From an uncultured Clostridia bacterium (GTDB taxonomy: Bacteria; Bacillota; Clostridia; Oscillospirales; Oscillospiraceae): a stretch of DNA of 11,584 nucleotides. The stretch's first letter is position 1, and each line of letters starts with the position of its first letter. The position numbers and the translations under genes are program-made. Under the pieces are notes generated by a model, which saw nothing but the letters and a program-made list of their open reading frames with translations, was not told the origin of the DNA and did not search any database. The stretch covers positions 1-11,584 of the forward strand of contig CAMNHH010000068.1 of NCBI GenBank assembly GCA_946539175.1. Direction: 5' to 3'. This document shows, in pieces, positions 1-6,748 of this stretch.

Positions 1-216
1 GAGGGCACCGTCATTGCCAAGAAGCATGGCGGCATCGAGGAGAGCTTCACCGTCCGCCGCCTGAGCTACGGCGTGGGCTGCGAGAAGGTGTTCCCCATCC
101 ACGCTCCCAACATCGTCAAGGTGGAGACCGTTCGCCGCGGCAAGATCCGCAGAGCGAAGCTGTACTACCTGCGCGACCGTCTGGGCAAGGCGGCCAAGGT
201 CAAGGAGCGCGTGTAA
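1..216 (+). CDS. rplS: 50S ribosomal protein L19, C-terminal part (5' end outside window)
   Basis: This is the last 71 codons of L19, in frame from base 1 to a TAA at 214-216. L19 is a large-subunit protein located at the interface with the small subunit. The translation carries the family's hallmark C-terminal segments: a SFTVRRLSYGVGCEKVFPIH stretch, then the basic VETVRRGKIRRAKLYYLR stretch, and a Lys/Arg-rich end (KAAKVKERV). The full family length is about 115 residues, so roughly the first 40-45 residues lie upstream of the window. A strong intrinsic terminator starts 17 bases after the stop, so rplS appears to be the last gene of its operon and transcriptionally separate from the PBP gene that follows. 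Identification rests on recognised family sequence and is close to certain. Confidence 0.97.
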   Translation, partial: EGTVIAKKHGGIEESFTVRRLSYGVGCEKVFPIHAPNIVKVETVRRGKIRRAKLYYLRDRLGKAAKVKERV

Positions 217-233
217 TCCCCAAACCAGCAAGG

Positions 234-283
234 GGGACGGTTTTGTGTGTACCGCACACAGGACCGTCCCTCTTGTTTTGTTA
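234..283 (+). terminator. Rho-independent terminator after rplS
   Basis: A long hairpin is visible. GGGACGG at 234-240 pairs with CCGTCCC at 264-270. The stem continues through T241-A263 and two T-G wobbles (242/262, 243/261) into TGTGTG at 244-249 paired with CACACA at 255-260. The loop is 250-254. This gives a stem of about 16 bp followed directly by a T-rich tract (TCTTGTTTTGTT, 271-282). It lies between the rplS stop and the next promoter, as expected for an intrinsic terminator. The upstream side has no comparable run of A, so termination in the reverse direction is not obvious. Confidence 0.9.
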
Positions 284-322
284 ATTTTCGGTAAATACTT
301 TCCGCAGGGCCGGGCAATCTAT

Positions 323-352
323 TTGACAAACGGCGGTCCGATGGTGTATAGT
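323..352 (+). promoter_or_regulatory. Sigma-A-type promoter for the PBP gene
   Basis: A perfect -35 hexamer TTGACA lies at 323-328, and TATAGT (5 of 6 to TATAAT) lies at 347-352, an 18-bp spacing. A second AT-rich hexamer, TATAAG, starts at 352 but would need a 23-bp spacer, so the first is preferred. The predicted transcription start is near 359. This leaves a 5' leader of about 83 nt before the PBP start codon at 443. The promoter sits just after the rplS terminator, in a locally AT-richer stretch. Confidence 0.8.
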
Positions 353-442
353 ATAAGATGACATTTTGGACGCTTGCGCCCATTTGATCCAAGAAGCTTT
401 TTTCCGCCGCCGCGGCTGCGCCGCAATGGAGGGACGATCATT

Positions 443-3142
443 ATGGAACGGGAACAGAACATCAAACGCAAAAAAGCGCCGGACCCCCGGCAGCGCACCT
501 TCACCGGGGCTGTGATCCACGTGCTCTGGCGGATCATCGCTGCGGTGCTGGCTGTGACGGTCTTTCTGGGCATCGCGGGCGGCGTGGCCGCCATGCGGGT
601 CTACGAGCAGGGCAAGCAATATATTGAGGAGGACATCATCCCCATCGCCCATTACGATCTGGACGGCGTGAAGCTGAATCAGTCCTCCTTTATTCTGGCG
701 AAGAATCCCCAGACCGGCGAATACCAGGAGATCCGCCAGCTGCTGGCGGTGGAGAACCGGATCTGGGCCAACTACGAGGAGCTGCCCAAGGACATGATCA
801 ACGCCGCCGTGGCCATTGAGGACAAGCGCTTCTGGGAGCACGACGGCGTGGACTGGATGCGTACCCTGGGCGCCTCCGCCAACATGTTCATCGGCGGCTC
901 CCAGTTCGGCGGCTCCACTCTGACCCAGCAGCTCATCAAGAATCTGACCGGCGAGCGGGACGTGACCGTCCGCCGCAAGCTGATGGAGATCTTCAAGGCC
1001 CTGGACTTTGAGGAGCACTACACCAAGAAAGAGATCATCACCTGGTATCTCAACACCATCTATCTGGGGGAGGGCGCCTACGGCGTCAAGAGCGCTGCCC
1101 ATACCTACTTCGGCAAGGAGCTGGACGAGCTCACCACCAAGGAGTGCGCCTCCATCGTGGGCATCACCAACAACCCCACCCGCTTCGATCCCTATATCTA
1201 CCCGGAGAACAACGAGTACCGGACCCGGCTGGTGCTGCAGGCCATGTTCGAGGAGGGCTATATCTCCGACCGGGACAGCTACGAGCAGATCCGGGAGCAG
1301 GAGCTGGAGTTCAAGAGTCTCAGCTCCGGCAATCAGAAGTTCGCCTGCGCCAACTGCGGCTTCGAGGCGGAGATCGACGAGTTCGAGGCCGACGGGGACT
1401 ACTTCAACTGTCCCTCCTGCGGCAGCGCAAACCAGTTCGACGTGGAGAAGCAGGACTATTACTCCTACTTTGAGGACACCGTCATCCGGGACGTGAGCCG
1501 GGATCTGGCGGAGTTGAAGGGCATCACCTACGACGCCGCCAACCAGATGGTCACCACCGGCGGCTTCCGGATCTACTCCACCCTGGACGTGGAGGCCCAG
1601 GCCAAGGTGGACGAGGTCTATACCGACGTGGAGAACGTGCCCAAGACCTATTCCTCCCAGCAGATGCAGTCGGCCATCGTGGTCATCGACAACGAGACCG
1701 GCGACATCGTGGCCATGGCCGGCGGCGTGGGGGAGAAGGAGGGCAACCTGACCTGGAACCGGGCCACCCAGAGCCGCCTGTCTCCCGGCTCGTCCATCAA
1801 GCCTCTGACGGTCTACGGACCCGGCGTGGCCCTGGGCATCATCACGCCCGGCTCCGCCTACGAGGACTCCCCCTATATGAAGCTCAACGGCAAGGATTGG
1901 CCCCAGAACGACAGCCGCCGCTTCAGCGGCTGGATGCTGGTGGTCAACGGCATCGCCCAGTCTCTGAACACCATCGCCGTGAAGGTGCTGGCAGACGTGA
2001 CCCCGGAGGTCAGCTTCCAGTTCGCCAAGGAGAAATTCGGCCTCACCGGCCTGGTGGAATCCGAGGAGATCAACGGGCAGAACTTCTCCGACATCAACCT
2101 GGGCCCCCTGAGCATGGGCCAGCTGACCCACGGCGTCACCATCCGGGAGATGGCCGCCGCCTACGCCAGCTTCCCCAACCAGGGCGTGTACCGCCAGGCC
2201 CGGACCTACACCAAGGTGGAGGACGCGGAGGGCAATCTGATCCTGGACAACACCCAGGAATCCCATGAGGTCATGGACCTGCACGCCAACTGGTATATGA
2301 TCTATATGCTCCGCTACGTCTGCCTCTACGGCACCGGCACCAACGCCCAGTTCGACGGCGTGCCGGTGGCGGGCAAGACCGGCACCTCCTCCGGCGACCG
2401 GGACCGCTGGTTCTCCGGCTTCACCCCCAAGTACACCGCCTCCGTCTGGTGCGGCTTCGACTACCCGGAGGAGGTCCGCCTGGTGGTGAACCTCAATCCC
2501 TCGGTCATCCTGTGGAAGGCCGTCATGTCCCGGCTCATGGAGGGCATGAGCAAGGAAGAGATCGGGGACTTCGTCCAGCCCGACGACGAGCGCTTTGTTT
2601 CCGTGGCGGTTTGCAGCCAGACCGGTCTGCTGGCCGGACCCAAGTGTACCCCCAGATACGTCAGCCTCTTTGCCTCCGACATCCCGGAGGACACCTGCAA
2701 CGCCCACCTGAGCTTCGACATCCAGCTCTGCTATCCCAACGGCAGGAGCGGAAAGAGCTACTGCGCCAATAACGACTGCGTATCCTACAACAAGATCATC
2801 AACAGTGCCGAGTTCAAGGCCCTGGCCGAGAAGGCGCCGGAGCTGAAGGCCTTCCAGGAGAACCCGCTGGAGCAGAAGACCATCCATGTGCTCAAGGACG
2901 GGGAGAACGACGCACCCACCCTGACGGACGCTCTGGAGGCCAACAAGATCGAGCTGTGCCCGGTGCACACCCACGAGCGGCTGGTGGCCCTGCAGAAGGC
3001 AGTGCTGGATGCCATGGCCCGGCTGGAGCCGGAGCCCGAGCCGGAGCCGGAACCGGATCCGGAACCGGAACCGGATCCGGAACCGGACCCGGACCCGCAG
3101 CCGGATCCCCTGCCCGACCCGCTGCCGGATCCCGAGGACTGA
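443..3142 (+). CDS. Class A penicillin-binding protein (transglycosylase/transpeptidase) with zinc-ribbon-like insert
   Basis: A bifunctional PBP1A-type enzyme of 899 residues that polymerises lipid II into glycan strands and crosslinks the peptides outside the membrane. It has a short basic cytoplasmic N-terminus and a membrane anchor at about residues 23-50. The GT51 domain follows, with EDKRFWEHDGVD (126-137), GGSTLTQQLIKN (156-167) and YLGEGAYG (207-214). The transpeptidase domain carries SSIK (nucleophile Ser450, Lys453), SLN (507-509) and KTG (645-647). Between the domains lies CxxC-17 residues-CxxC (C302, C305, C323, C326), an unusual zinc-ribbon-like insert. After the transpeptidase are six cysteines (724-779); a VCxxTGLLAGPxC-type segment is common in clostridial PBPs. 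The C-terminus (861-899) is a Pro-Glu/Asp repeat. The ATG at 443 is chosen because GGAGGG at 428-433 precedes it by 9 nt; an in-frame TTG at 374 would add 23 non-family residues. It is transcribed from its own promoter. The family call is very secure; the insert's function is unknown. Confidence 0.95.
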   Translation: MEREQNIKRKKAPDPRQRTFTGAVIHVLWRIIAAVLAVTVFLGIAGGVAAMRVYEQGKQYIEEDIIPIAHYDLDGVKLNQSSFILAKNPQTGEYQEIRQLLAVENRIWANYEELPKDMINAAVAIEDKRFWEHDGVDWMRTLGASANMFIGGSQFGGSTLTQQLIKNLTGERDVTVRRKLMEIFKALDFEEHYTKKEIITWYLNTIYLGEGAYGVKSAAHTYFGKELDELTTKECASIVGITNNPTRFDPYIYPENNEYRTRLVLQAMFEEGYISDRDSYEQIREQELEFKSLSSGNQKFACANCGFEAEIDEFEADGDYFNCPSCGSANQFDVEKQDYYSYFEDTVIRDVSRDLAELKGITYDAANQMVTTGGFRIYSTLDVEAQAKVDEVYTDVENVPKTYSSQQMQSAIVVIDNETGDIVAMAGGVGEKEGNLTWNRATQSRLSPGSSIKPLTVYGPGVALGIITPGSAYEDSPYMKLNGKDWPQNDSRRFSGWMLVVNGIAQSLNTIAVKVLADVTPEVSFQFAKEKFGLTGLVESEEINGQNFSDINLGPLSMGQLTHGVTIREMAAAYASFPNQGVYRQARTYTKVEDAEGNLILDNTQESHEVMDLHANWYMIYMLRYVCLYGTGTNAQFDGVPVAGKTGTSSGDRDRWFSGFTPKYTASVWCGFDYPEEVRLVVNLNPSVILWKAVMSRLMEGMSKEEIGDFVQPDDERFVSVAVCSQTGLLAGPKCTPRYVSLFASDIPEDTCNAHLSFDIQLCYPNGRSGKSYCANNDCVSYNKIINSAEFKALAEKAPELKAFQENPLEQKTIHVLKDGENDAPTLTDALEANKIELCPVHTHERLVALQKAVLDAMARLEPEPEPEPEPDPEPEPDPEPDPDPQPDPLPDPLPDPED
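1346..1420 (+). other. Zinc-ribbon-like insert encoded within the PBP gene
   Basis: Codons 302-326 of the PBP encode C-A-N-C, a 17-residue acidic stretch, then C-P-S-C-G. Two CxxC knuckles with flanking Phe/Tyr residues are the usual pattern of a small zinc ribbon. The insert lies between the GT51 region (ending around residue 290) and the start of the transpeptidase half (around residue 365). That linker is predicted to be outside the cell membrane, an unusual location for a thiol-rich zinc site. Metal binding is inferred from the pattern only; a disulfide-bonded knot is an alternative. Confidence 0.7.
3023..3139 (+). repeat. Pro-Glu/Asp low-complexity tail (imperfect 6-bp tandem repeat)
   Basis: The 3' end of the PBP gene is built of degenerate hexamers (CCGGAG, CCGGAA, CCGGAT, CCGGAC) coding for alternating Pro-Glu and Pro-Asp, ending in PDPLPDPLPDPED. 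Because each unit is two codons, gain or loss of units keeps the reading frame. Such tails are known in wall-associated proteins as extended spacers. Here it would be the extracytoplasmic, strongly acidic end of the PBP. Confidence 0.9.
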
Positions 3143-3150
3143 GCCCCGGG

Positions 3151-3202
3151 AATTGAGAATCGAAAACTGAAAACGGGCGGCTGACGGGGCCCCGTCGGCC
3201 GC
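3151..3202. repeat. AT-rich repeat fragment plus GC-rich palindrome in the PBP/methyltransferase spacer
   Basis: Two parts are visible. Bases 3151-3173 match 4085-4107, the left arm of the second repeat element, at 19 of 23 positions; all four differences are transitions. Bases 3177-3202 form a 26-base loopless inverted repeat: 13 bases that pair with the next 13, with one T-G wobble (3182/3197). No T-run follows, so it is unlikely to be an intrinsic terminator. The arrangement (AT-rich arm, then palindrome) parallels the element at 4085-4185 but lacks its right AT-rich arm. It is therefore probably a decayed or partial copy of the same family. Confidence 0.65.
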
Positions 3203-3220
3203 GAACGATGGAGAAATAAC

Positions 3221-4090
3221 ATGTGGATTTCGGATCAATGGAAGGAATATGAGCTGATCGACGCCTCCGACGGGGAGAAGCTGGAGCGCTGGGGGGACTA
3301 TATCCTGGTGCGGCCGGATCCCCAGGTGATCTGGAGCACCCCCAGGATGGACCCCCGCTGGCGGCGCTACGACGCCCGCTACGCCAGGTCCAGCACCGGC
3401 GGCGGCCACTGGAGCGCGCACAAGCTGCCGGAGCACTGGAAGCTCCGCTACCGGGATCTGTGCTTTCTGATCAAGCCCATGAATTTCAAGCACACCGGCG
3501 TTTTCCCGGAGCAGGCGGTGAACTGGGACTTCATCACCGAAGCGGTCCGGGGCGCCGGCAGAGCCGTCAACGTACTGAACCTCTTTGCCTACACCGGCGG
3601 GGCCACCCTGGCCGCCGCCGCGGGCGGCGCCTCCGTCTGCCACGTGGACGCGGCCAAGGGCATGGTCCAGATGGCCCGGGACAACGCCCGGGCCTCCGGT
3701 CTGGAGAACGCCCCCATCCGCTGGATCGTGGACGACTGCGGCAAATTTGTGGAGCGGGAGCTGCGCCGTGGCAAGCGCTACGACGCCATCATTATGGACC
3801 CGCCCTCCTACGGCCGGGGCCCCTCCGGAGAGGTCTGGAAGCTGGAAACCAGCCTCTACCCCTTTCTTGAGCAGGTGAGCCGGGTGCTTTCGGATCAGCC
3901 CCTCTTCGTGCTGGTGAACTCCTACACCACCGGCCTGGCCCCCTCCGTGGTGGGCTATATCCTGGACAGCATCCTGACCAGGCGATTCGGCGGCCATACC
4001 GAGTCCCATGAGCTGGGCCTGCCGGTGACAAGCTCCGGCCTGTGCCTGCCCTGCGGGGCCACCGGCCGCTGGATCGCTTTGGGAAATTGA
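3221..4090 (+). CDS. Class I SAM-dependent methyltransferase (RlmI/Methyltrans_SAM-like)
   Basis: A protein of 289 residues with a Rossmann methyltransferase fold. SAM-binding motif I is VLNLFAYTGGATLAAA (118-133), the acidic ribose-contact residue is D143 in CHVDAAKGM, and the catalytic-loop motif is DPPSYGRG (193-200). This resembles the catalytic half of RlmI-type 23S rRNA m5C methyltransferases and related 'Methyltrans_SAM' proteins. It lacks the N-terminal PUA domain of true RlmI, so an RNA substrate is likely but the exact base is not established. The ATG at 3221 is preceded by GGAGA (3210-3214) at 6 nt. The spacer to the PBP gene is 78 bp with no terminator, so cotranscription is possible. 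The stop TGA (4088-4090) lies inside the AT-rich repeat element that follows, so the final codons (GN) come from or abut the repeat. Catalytic class is confident; substrate is not. Confidence 0.88.
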   Translation: MWISDQWKEYELIDASDGEKLERWGDYILVRPDPQVIWSTPRMDPRWRRYDARYARSSTGGGHWSAHKLPEHWKLRYRDLCFLIKPMNFKHTGVFPEQAVNWDFITEAVRGAGRAVNVLNLFAYTGGATLAAAAGGASVCHVDAAKGMVQMARDNARASGLENAPIRWIVDDCGKFVERELRRGKRYDAIIMDPPSYGRGPSGEVWKLETSLYPFLEQVSRVLSDQPLFVLVNSYTTGLAPSVVGYILDSILTRRFGGHTESHELGLPVTSSGLCLPCGATGRWIALGN

Positions 4091-4185
4091 AAATTGAAAG
4101 TTGAAAATTGAGAATGAATGTGTTTTTCAGATTGCAATCTGAAAAACACCGACAACTGTCAATTATACATTTTCAATTTTCAATT
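4085..4185. repeat. AT-rich intergenic repeat element with nested 30-bp perfect palindrome
   Basis: Outer arms of 15 bp pair perfectly (4085-4099 with 4171-4185; unit AATTGAA/TTCAATT). Nested inside is a perfect palindrome at 4120-4149: GTGTTTTTCAGATT, central GC, then its exact complement. A smaller GACA-AC-TGTC inverted repeat follows at 4151-4160. The left side is a tandem of near-identical 'ttgaaaa' heptamer-like units. The base composition is starkly unlike the GC-rich genes on both sides. Elements of this kind occur repeatedly between genes in related clostridia, which suggests a small non-autonomous or REP-like repeat. It carries the methyltransferase stop codon, and its right edge adjoins the ecfA1 ribosome-binding site. 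A TATACA hexamer at 4164-4169 has no matching -35 box. Confidence 0.8.
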
Positions 4186-4198
4186 CAGAGGATTATTT

Positions 4199-5044
4199 AT
4201 GACACCTATCATCCAAACAGAAAATCTTTCCTTCACCTACCCCGCCTCCGGGGAGCGGCTGGCGCTGCCGGTGTTTGAAAACCTGAACCTGGAGATCACC
4301 GAGGGCAGCTTCACCGCCGTCATCGGCCCCAACGGCTGCGGCAAGTCCACCCTGGCCAAGCATTTCAACGCGGTGCTGCTGCCCTCCGGGGGCAGAGTGC
4401 TGGTGGACGGCCTGGATACCGCCGACGAGGAACTGCTGCTGGATATCCGCCGCCAGATCGGCATGGTCTTCCAGAACCCGGACAACCAGATCGTGGCCAA
4501 CGTGGTGGAGGAGGACGTGGCCTTTGCCCCCGAGAATCTGGGGGTGCCCTCCGCCGAGATCCGGCAGCGGGTGGACGAGGCCCTGAAGACCGTGGGCATG
4601 TACGAGTATCGGGAGCACGCCCCCCATCTGCTCTCCGGCGGCCAGAAGCAGCGCATCGCCATTGCCGGCGTGCTGGCCATGAAGCCCCGCTGCATCGTCC
4701 TGGACGAGCCCACCGCCATGCTGGACCCCCGTGGCCGGGAAGAGGTGGTGGCCACCATCACCCGGCTCAACCGGGAGCAGGGCATCACCGTGGTGCTGAT
4801 CACGCACCACATGAACGAGGCCGTGGGCGCGGACCGGGTCATCGTCATGCATCAGGGCGGCATCCTGGCCGACGGCAGTCCCAGGGAGGTGTTCTCCCAG
4901 GTGGAGCTGCTGCGGCAGGCGGGGCTGGACGTGCCCCAGACCACGGAGCTGCTCTATGAGCTCCGCAAACGGGGCTGGCCCGTCCCCATCGACGCCCTCA
5001 CCCCCGAGGAATGCGCGGAAGTCATCGCAAAGCTTCTTTCCTGA
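4199..5044 (+). CDS. ecfA1: ECF transporter ATPase EcfA1 (energy-coupling factor A)
   Basis: A 281-residue ABC ATPase, one of the two nucleotide-binding subunits that power the energy-coupling-factor complex for vitamin or metal-ion uptake at the cytoplasmic face of the membrane. Walker A is GPNGCGKST (43-51), the Q-loop is Q92 in FQNPDNQ, the ABC signature is LSGGQ (145-149), Walker B is CIVLDE (165-170) and the H-loop is H203. The segment PDNQIVANVVEEDVAFAPENLGVP is typical of EcfA1 rather than EcfA2. The ATG at 4199 is preceded by GAGG (4188-4191) at 7 nt. An in-frame ATG at 4118 would add 27 residues translated from the palindromic repeat and is rejected. ecfA2 follows after 26 bp in the conserved ecfA1-ecfA2-ecfT-truA order. 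Transported substrate is set by separate S subunits. Confidence 0.95.
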   Translation: MTPIIQTENLSFTYPASGERLALPVFENLNLEITEGSFTAVIGPNGCGKSTLAKHFNAVLLPSGGRVLVDGLDTADEELLLDIRRQIGMVFQNPDNQIVANVVEEDVAFAPENLGVPSAEIRQRVDEALKTVGMYEYREHAPHLLSGGQKQRIAIAGVLAMKPRCIVLDEPTAMLDPRGREEVVATITRLNREQGITVVLITHHMNEAVGADRVIVMHQGGILADGSPREVFSQVELLRQAGLDVPQTTELLYELRKRGWPVPIDALTPEECAEVIAKLLS

Positions 5045-5057
5045 ACCAGTTTACGAC

Positions 5058-5062
5058 GGAGG
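5058..5062 (+). promoter_or_regulatory. Ribosome-binding site that fixes the ecfA2 TTG start
   Basis: GGAGG at 5058-5062 lies 8 nt before TTG at 5071. The only upstream in-frame ATG (5011) lies inside ecfA1 and has no comparable Shine-Dalgarno. This decides the TTG start. Confidence 0.8.
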
Positions 5063-5070
5063 ATACCACA

Positions 5071-5943
5071 TTGGACCCTACCAAGCCTATTTTGGAAGTC
5101 AAAGATTTGACCCACGTCTACAGCTCCGGCACGCCCTTTGAGCACGTTGCCGTCGAACATATCGACCTGTCCTTTTATCCCGGCGAGCTGGTGGGCGTCA
5201 TCGGCCACACCGGCTCCGGCAAGTCCACCCTGATCCAGCATCTGAACGGCCTGCTGAAGCCCAGCTCCGGCAAGGTGCTCTTCAAGGGCGAGGACATCTG
5301 GAAGGACAAGAAATTCACCCATTTCATCCGCAGCAAGGTGGGATTGGTGTTTCAGTACCCGGAGTATCAGCTTTTTGAGGAGACCTGCTTCAAGGACATC
5401 GCCTTCGGCCCCAGGAACCAGGGGGTTTCCGGCGACGAGTTGGAGGCCAGAGTCCGCCGGGCGGCGGGCTTCGTGGGCCTGAAGGAGGAATGGCTGCAGA
5501 AGTCTCCCTTCGATCTCTCCGGCGGCCAGAAGCGCCGGGTGGCCATTGCCGGCGTCATCGCCATGGAGCCGGACGTGCTGATTCTGGACGAGCCCACCGC
5601 CGGTCTGGACGCCGCGGGGCGGGAATCCATCCTGGAGAACATCAAGGCCTATCAGCAGGCCCAGAACGCCGCCGTTATTATGGTCAGCCACTCCATGGAG
5701 GAGGTGGCCCGGCTCTGCAGCCGTCTGATCGTCATGAACCACGGCAGCGTGGCCATGGACGGAGTCCCCGCCGAGGTCTTCACCCATTCCGTGGAGCTGA
5801 CCCAAATGGGCCTGTCCGTGCCCCAGGTCACCACCGTCTTCCGCCTGCTGCGGGAGAAGGGGCTGGCCCTGCCCGCCGACGTCTACACCGTGGGCTACGC
5901 CGTGGATCGTCTCCTGGAGCGAAAGGAGGGCCGGCCATGCTGA
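5071..5943 (+). CDS. ecfA2: ECF transporter ATPase EcfA2
   Basis: A 290-residue partner ATPase that forms a heterodimer with EcfA1 and docks on EcfT. Walker A is GHTGSGKST (45-53), the Q-loop is Q95 in FQYPEYQLFEE, the signature is LSGGQ (149-153), Walker B is LILDE (170-174) and the H-loop is H207. The N-terminal THVYSSGTPFEHVAVEHIDL stretch and GHTGSGKSTLIQHLNGLLKP are characteristic of EcfA2. Translation most likely begins at TTG 5071, giving MDPTKPILEV, because of the well-spaced GGAGG; starting at the ATG at 5011 would overlap ecfA1 by 34 nt and add 20 unrelated residues. The end overlaps ecfT by 7 nt (ATGCTGA), which implies translational coupling. Confidence 0.95.
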   Translation: MDPTKPILEVKDLTHVYSSGTPFEHVAVEHIDLSFYPGELVGVIGHTGSGKSTLIQHLNGLLKPSSGKVLFKGEDIWKDKKFTHFIRSKVGLVFQYPEYQLFEETCFKDIAFGPRNQGVSGDELEARVRRAAGFVGLKEEWLQKSPFDLSGGQKRRVAIAGVIAMEPDVLILDEPTAGLDAAGRESILENIKAYQQAQNAAVIMVSHSMEEVARLCSRLIVMNHGSVAMDGVPAEVFTHSVELTQMGLSVPQVTTVFRLLREKGLALPADVYTVGYAVDRLLERKEGRPC

Positions 5944-6743
5944 AGGATATCACCCTGGGCCAGTTTTTCCCCGGCCGGACGGTGGTCCACCGGCTGGATC
6001 CCCGGACGAAGCTGCTGCTGCTGGTCGTCTATATCGTCGCCCTGTTTCTGGCAAAATCCTTTTTCTCCTACGGCCTGGTGCTGATCTTCCTGGTGGGGGT
6101 CACCCTGCTGGGCCGCATCCCCTTCAAATCCATGACCAAGGGCCTGAAGCCCATGCTGATCTTCATAATCTTCACCGCGGTCCTGAATCTTTTCTACACC
6201 AAGGGCGGCAAGCTGCTGCTGGACTGGTGGATCTTTGAAATCTGGTCCGACGGTCTGGAGACCGCCTTCTTCATGGTCCTGCGAATCATGATGCTGGTCT
6301 GCGGCACCTTCCTGCTGACCTATACCACCTCGCCCATTGCCCTGACCGACGGCCTGGAGCGGCTGCTGAGCCCCTTGAAAAAGCTCCGCGTGCCGGTCCA
6401 TGAGCTGGCCATGATGATGTCCATCGCCCTGCGCTTCATCCCCACGCTGATCGAGGAGACCGACAAGATCATCTCCGCCCAGAAGGCCAGAGGCGCGGAC
6501 TTTGAGACCGGCAGTCTGATCCGCCGGGCCAAGGCGCTGATCCCCATTCTGGTGCCCCTCTTCGTCAGCGCCTTCCGACGGGCCGACGAGCTGGCCACCG
6601 CCATGGAGTGCCGCTGCTACCACGGCGGCGAGGGCCGCACCAGACTCAAGGTGCTGCGCTTCGCCTCCATCGATCTGATCGCCTTCTTCGTGGGCGGCGT
6701 CTTGCTGGCGGGCGTGATCGTCCTGCGACACTTTGGACTTTGA
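5937..6743 (+). CDS. ecfT: ECF transporter transmembrane subunit EcfT
   Basis: A 268-residue integral-membrane scaffold that couples the EcfA1/A2 ATPases to interchangeable substrate-binding S subunits. It starts with the family-typical GQFFPGRTVVHRLDPRTKLLLLVVY segment (long stretch split between residues 8 and 32). Hydrophobic segments lie near residues 26-58, 72-86, 110-128, 155-170 and 200-212, with a final one at 244-263. The coupling-helix motifs are SAQKARGAD (ARG at 184-186) and a second at AMECRCYHGG, where the central triplet is Cys-Arg-Cys (225-227). The ATG at 5937 is preceded by AAGGAGG (5923-5929) at 7 nt and overlaps the ecfA2 stop. The length matches the family (about 265). 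truA begins 5 nt after the stop. Confidence 0.94.
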   Translation: MLKDITLGQFFPGRTVVHRLDPRTKLLLLVVYIVALFLAKSFFSYGLVLIFLVGVTLLGRIPFKSMTKGLKPMLIFIIFTAVLNLFYTKGGKLLLDWWIFEIWSDGLETAFFMVLRIMMLVCGTFLLTYTTSPIALTDGLERLLSPLKKLRVPVHELAMMMSIALRFIPTLIEETDKIISAQKARGADFETGSLIRRAKALIPILVPLFVSAFRRADELATAMECRCYHGGEGRTRLKVLRFASIDLIAFFVGGVLLAGVIVLRHFGL

Positions 6744-6748
6744 ATCAT

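Noticed and set aside
366..403. Possible leader attenuator: TTGGA/TCCAA pairing followed by six T's (398-403).
   Set aside because: The stem is only 5 AT-containing base pairs with a long loop, and the T-run does not follow it directly.
412..424. GCGGC-TGC-GCCGC mini-hairpin just upstream of the PBP ribosome-binding site.
   Set aside because: A 5-bp stem is easily formed by chance in sequence this rich in G and C; no supporting regulatory context.
374..442. Upstream TTG start adding 23 residues to the PBP.
   Set aside because: No Shine-Dalgarno precedes it and the added residues (Pro/Arg-rich) do not look like a PBP N-terminus; the ATG at 443 has a strong site in front.
281..4009. A 1242-codon open frame on the minus strand across the PBP and methyltransferase genes.
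   Set aside because: It is antisense to two clearly conserved genes. Its translation is a low-complexity mix of Gly, Val, Leu, His, Asp and Ala with no family motif, including a long Arg/Phe repeat mirrored from the Pro-Glu tail. GC-rich third positions suppress stops in this frame, so it is a shadow.
4118..4198. In-frame ATG within the palindromic repeat as an earlier start for ecfA1.
   Set aside because: It would translate the repeat hairpin and add 27 residues absent from EcfA1 proteins; no ribosome-binding site precedes it.
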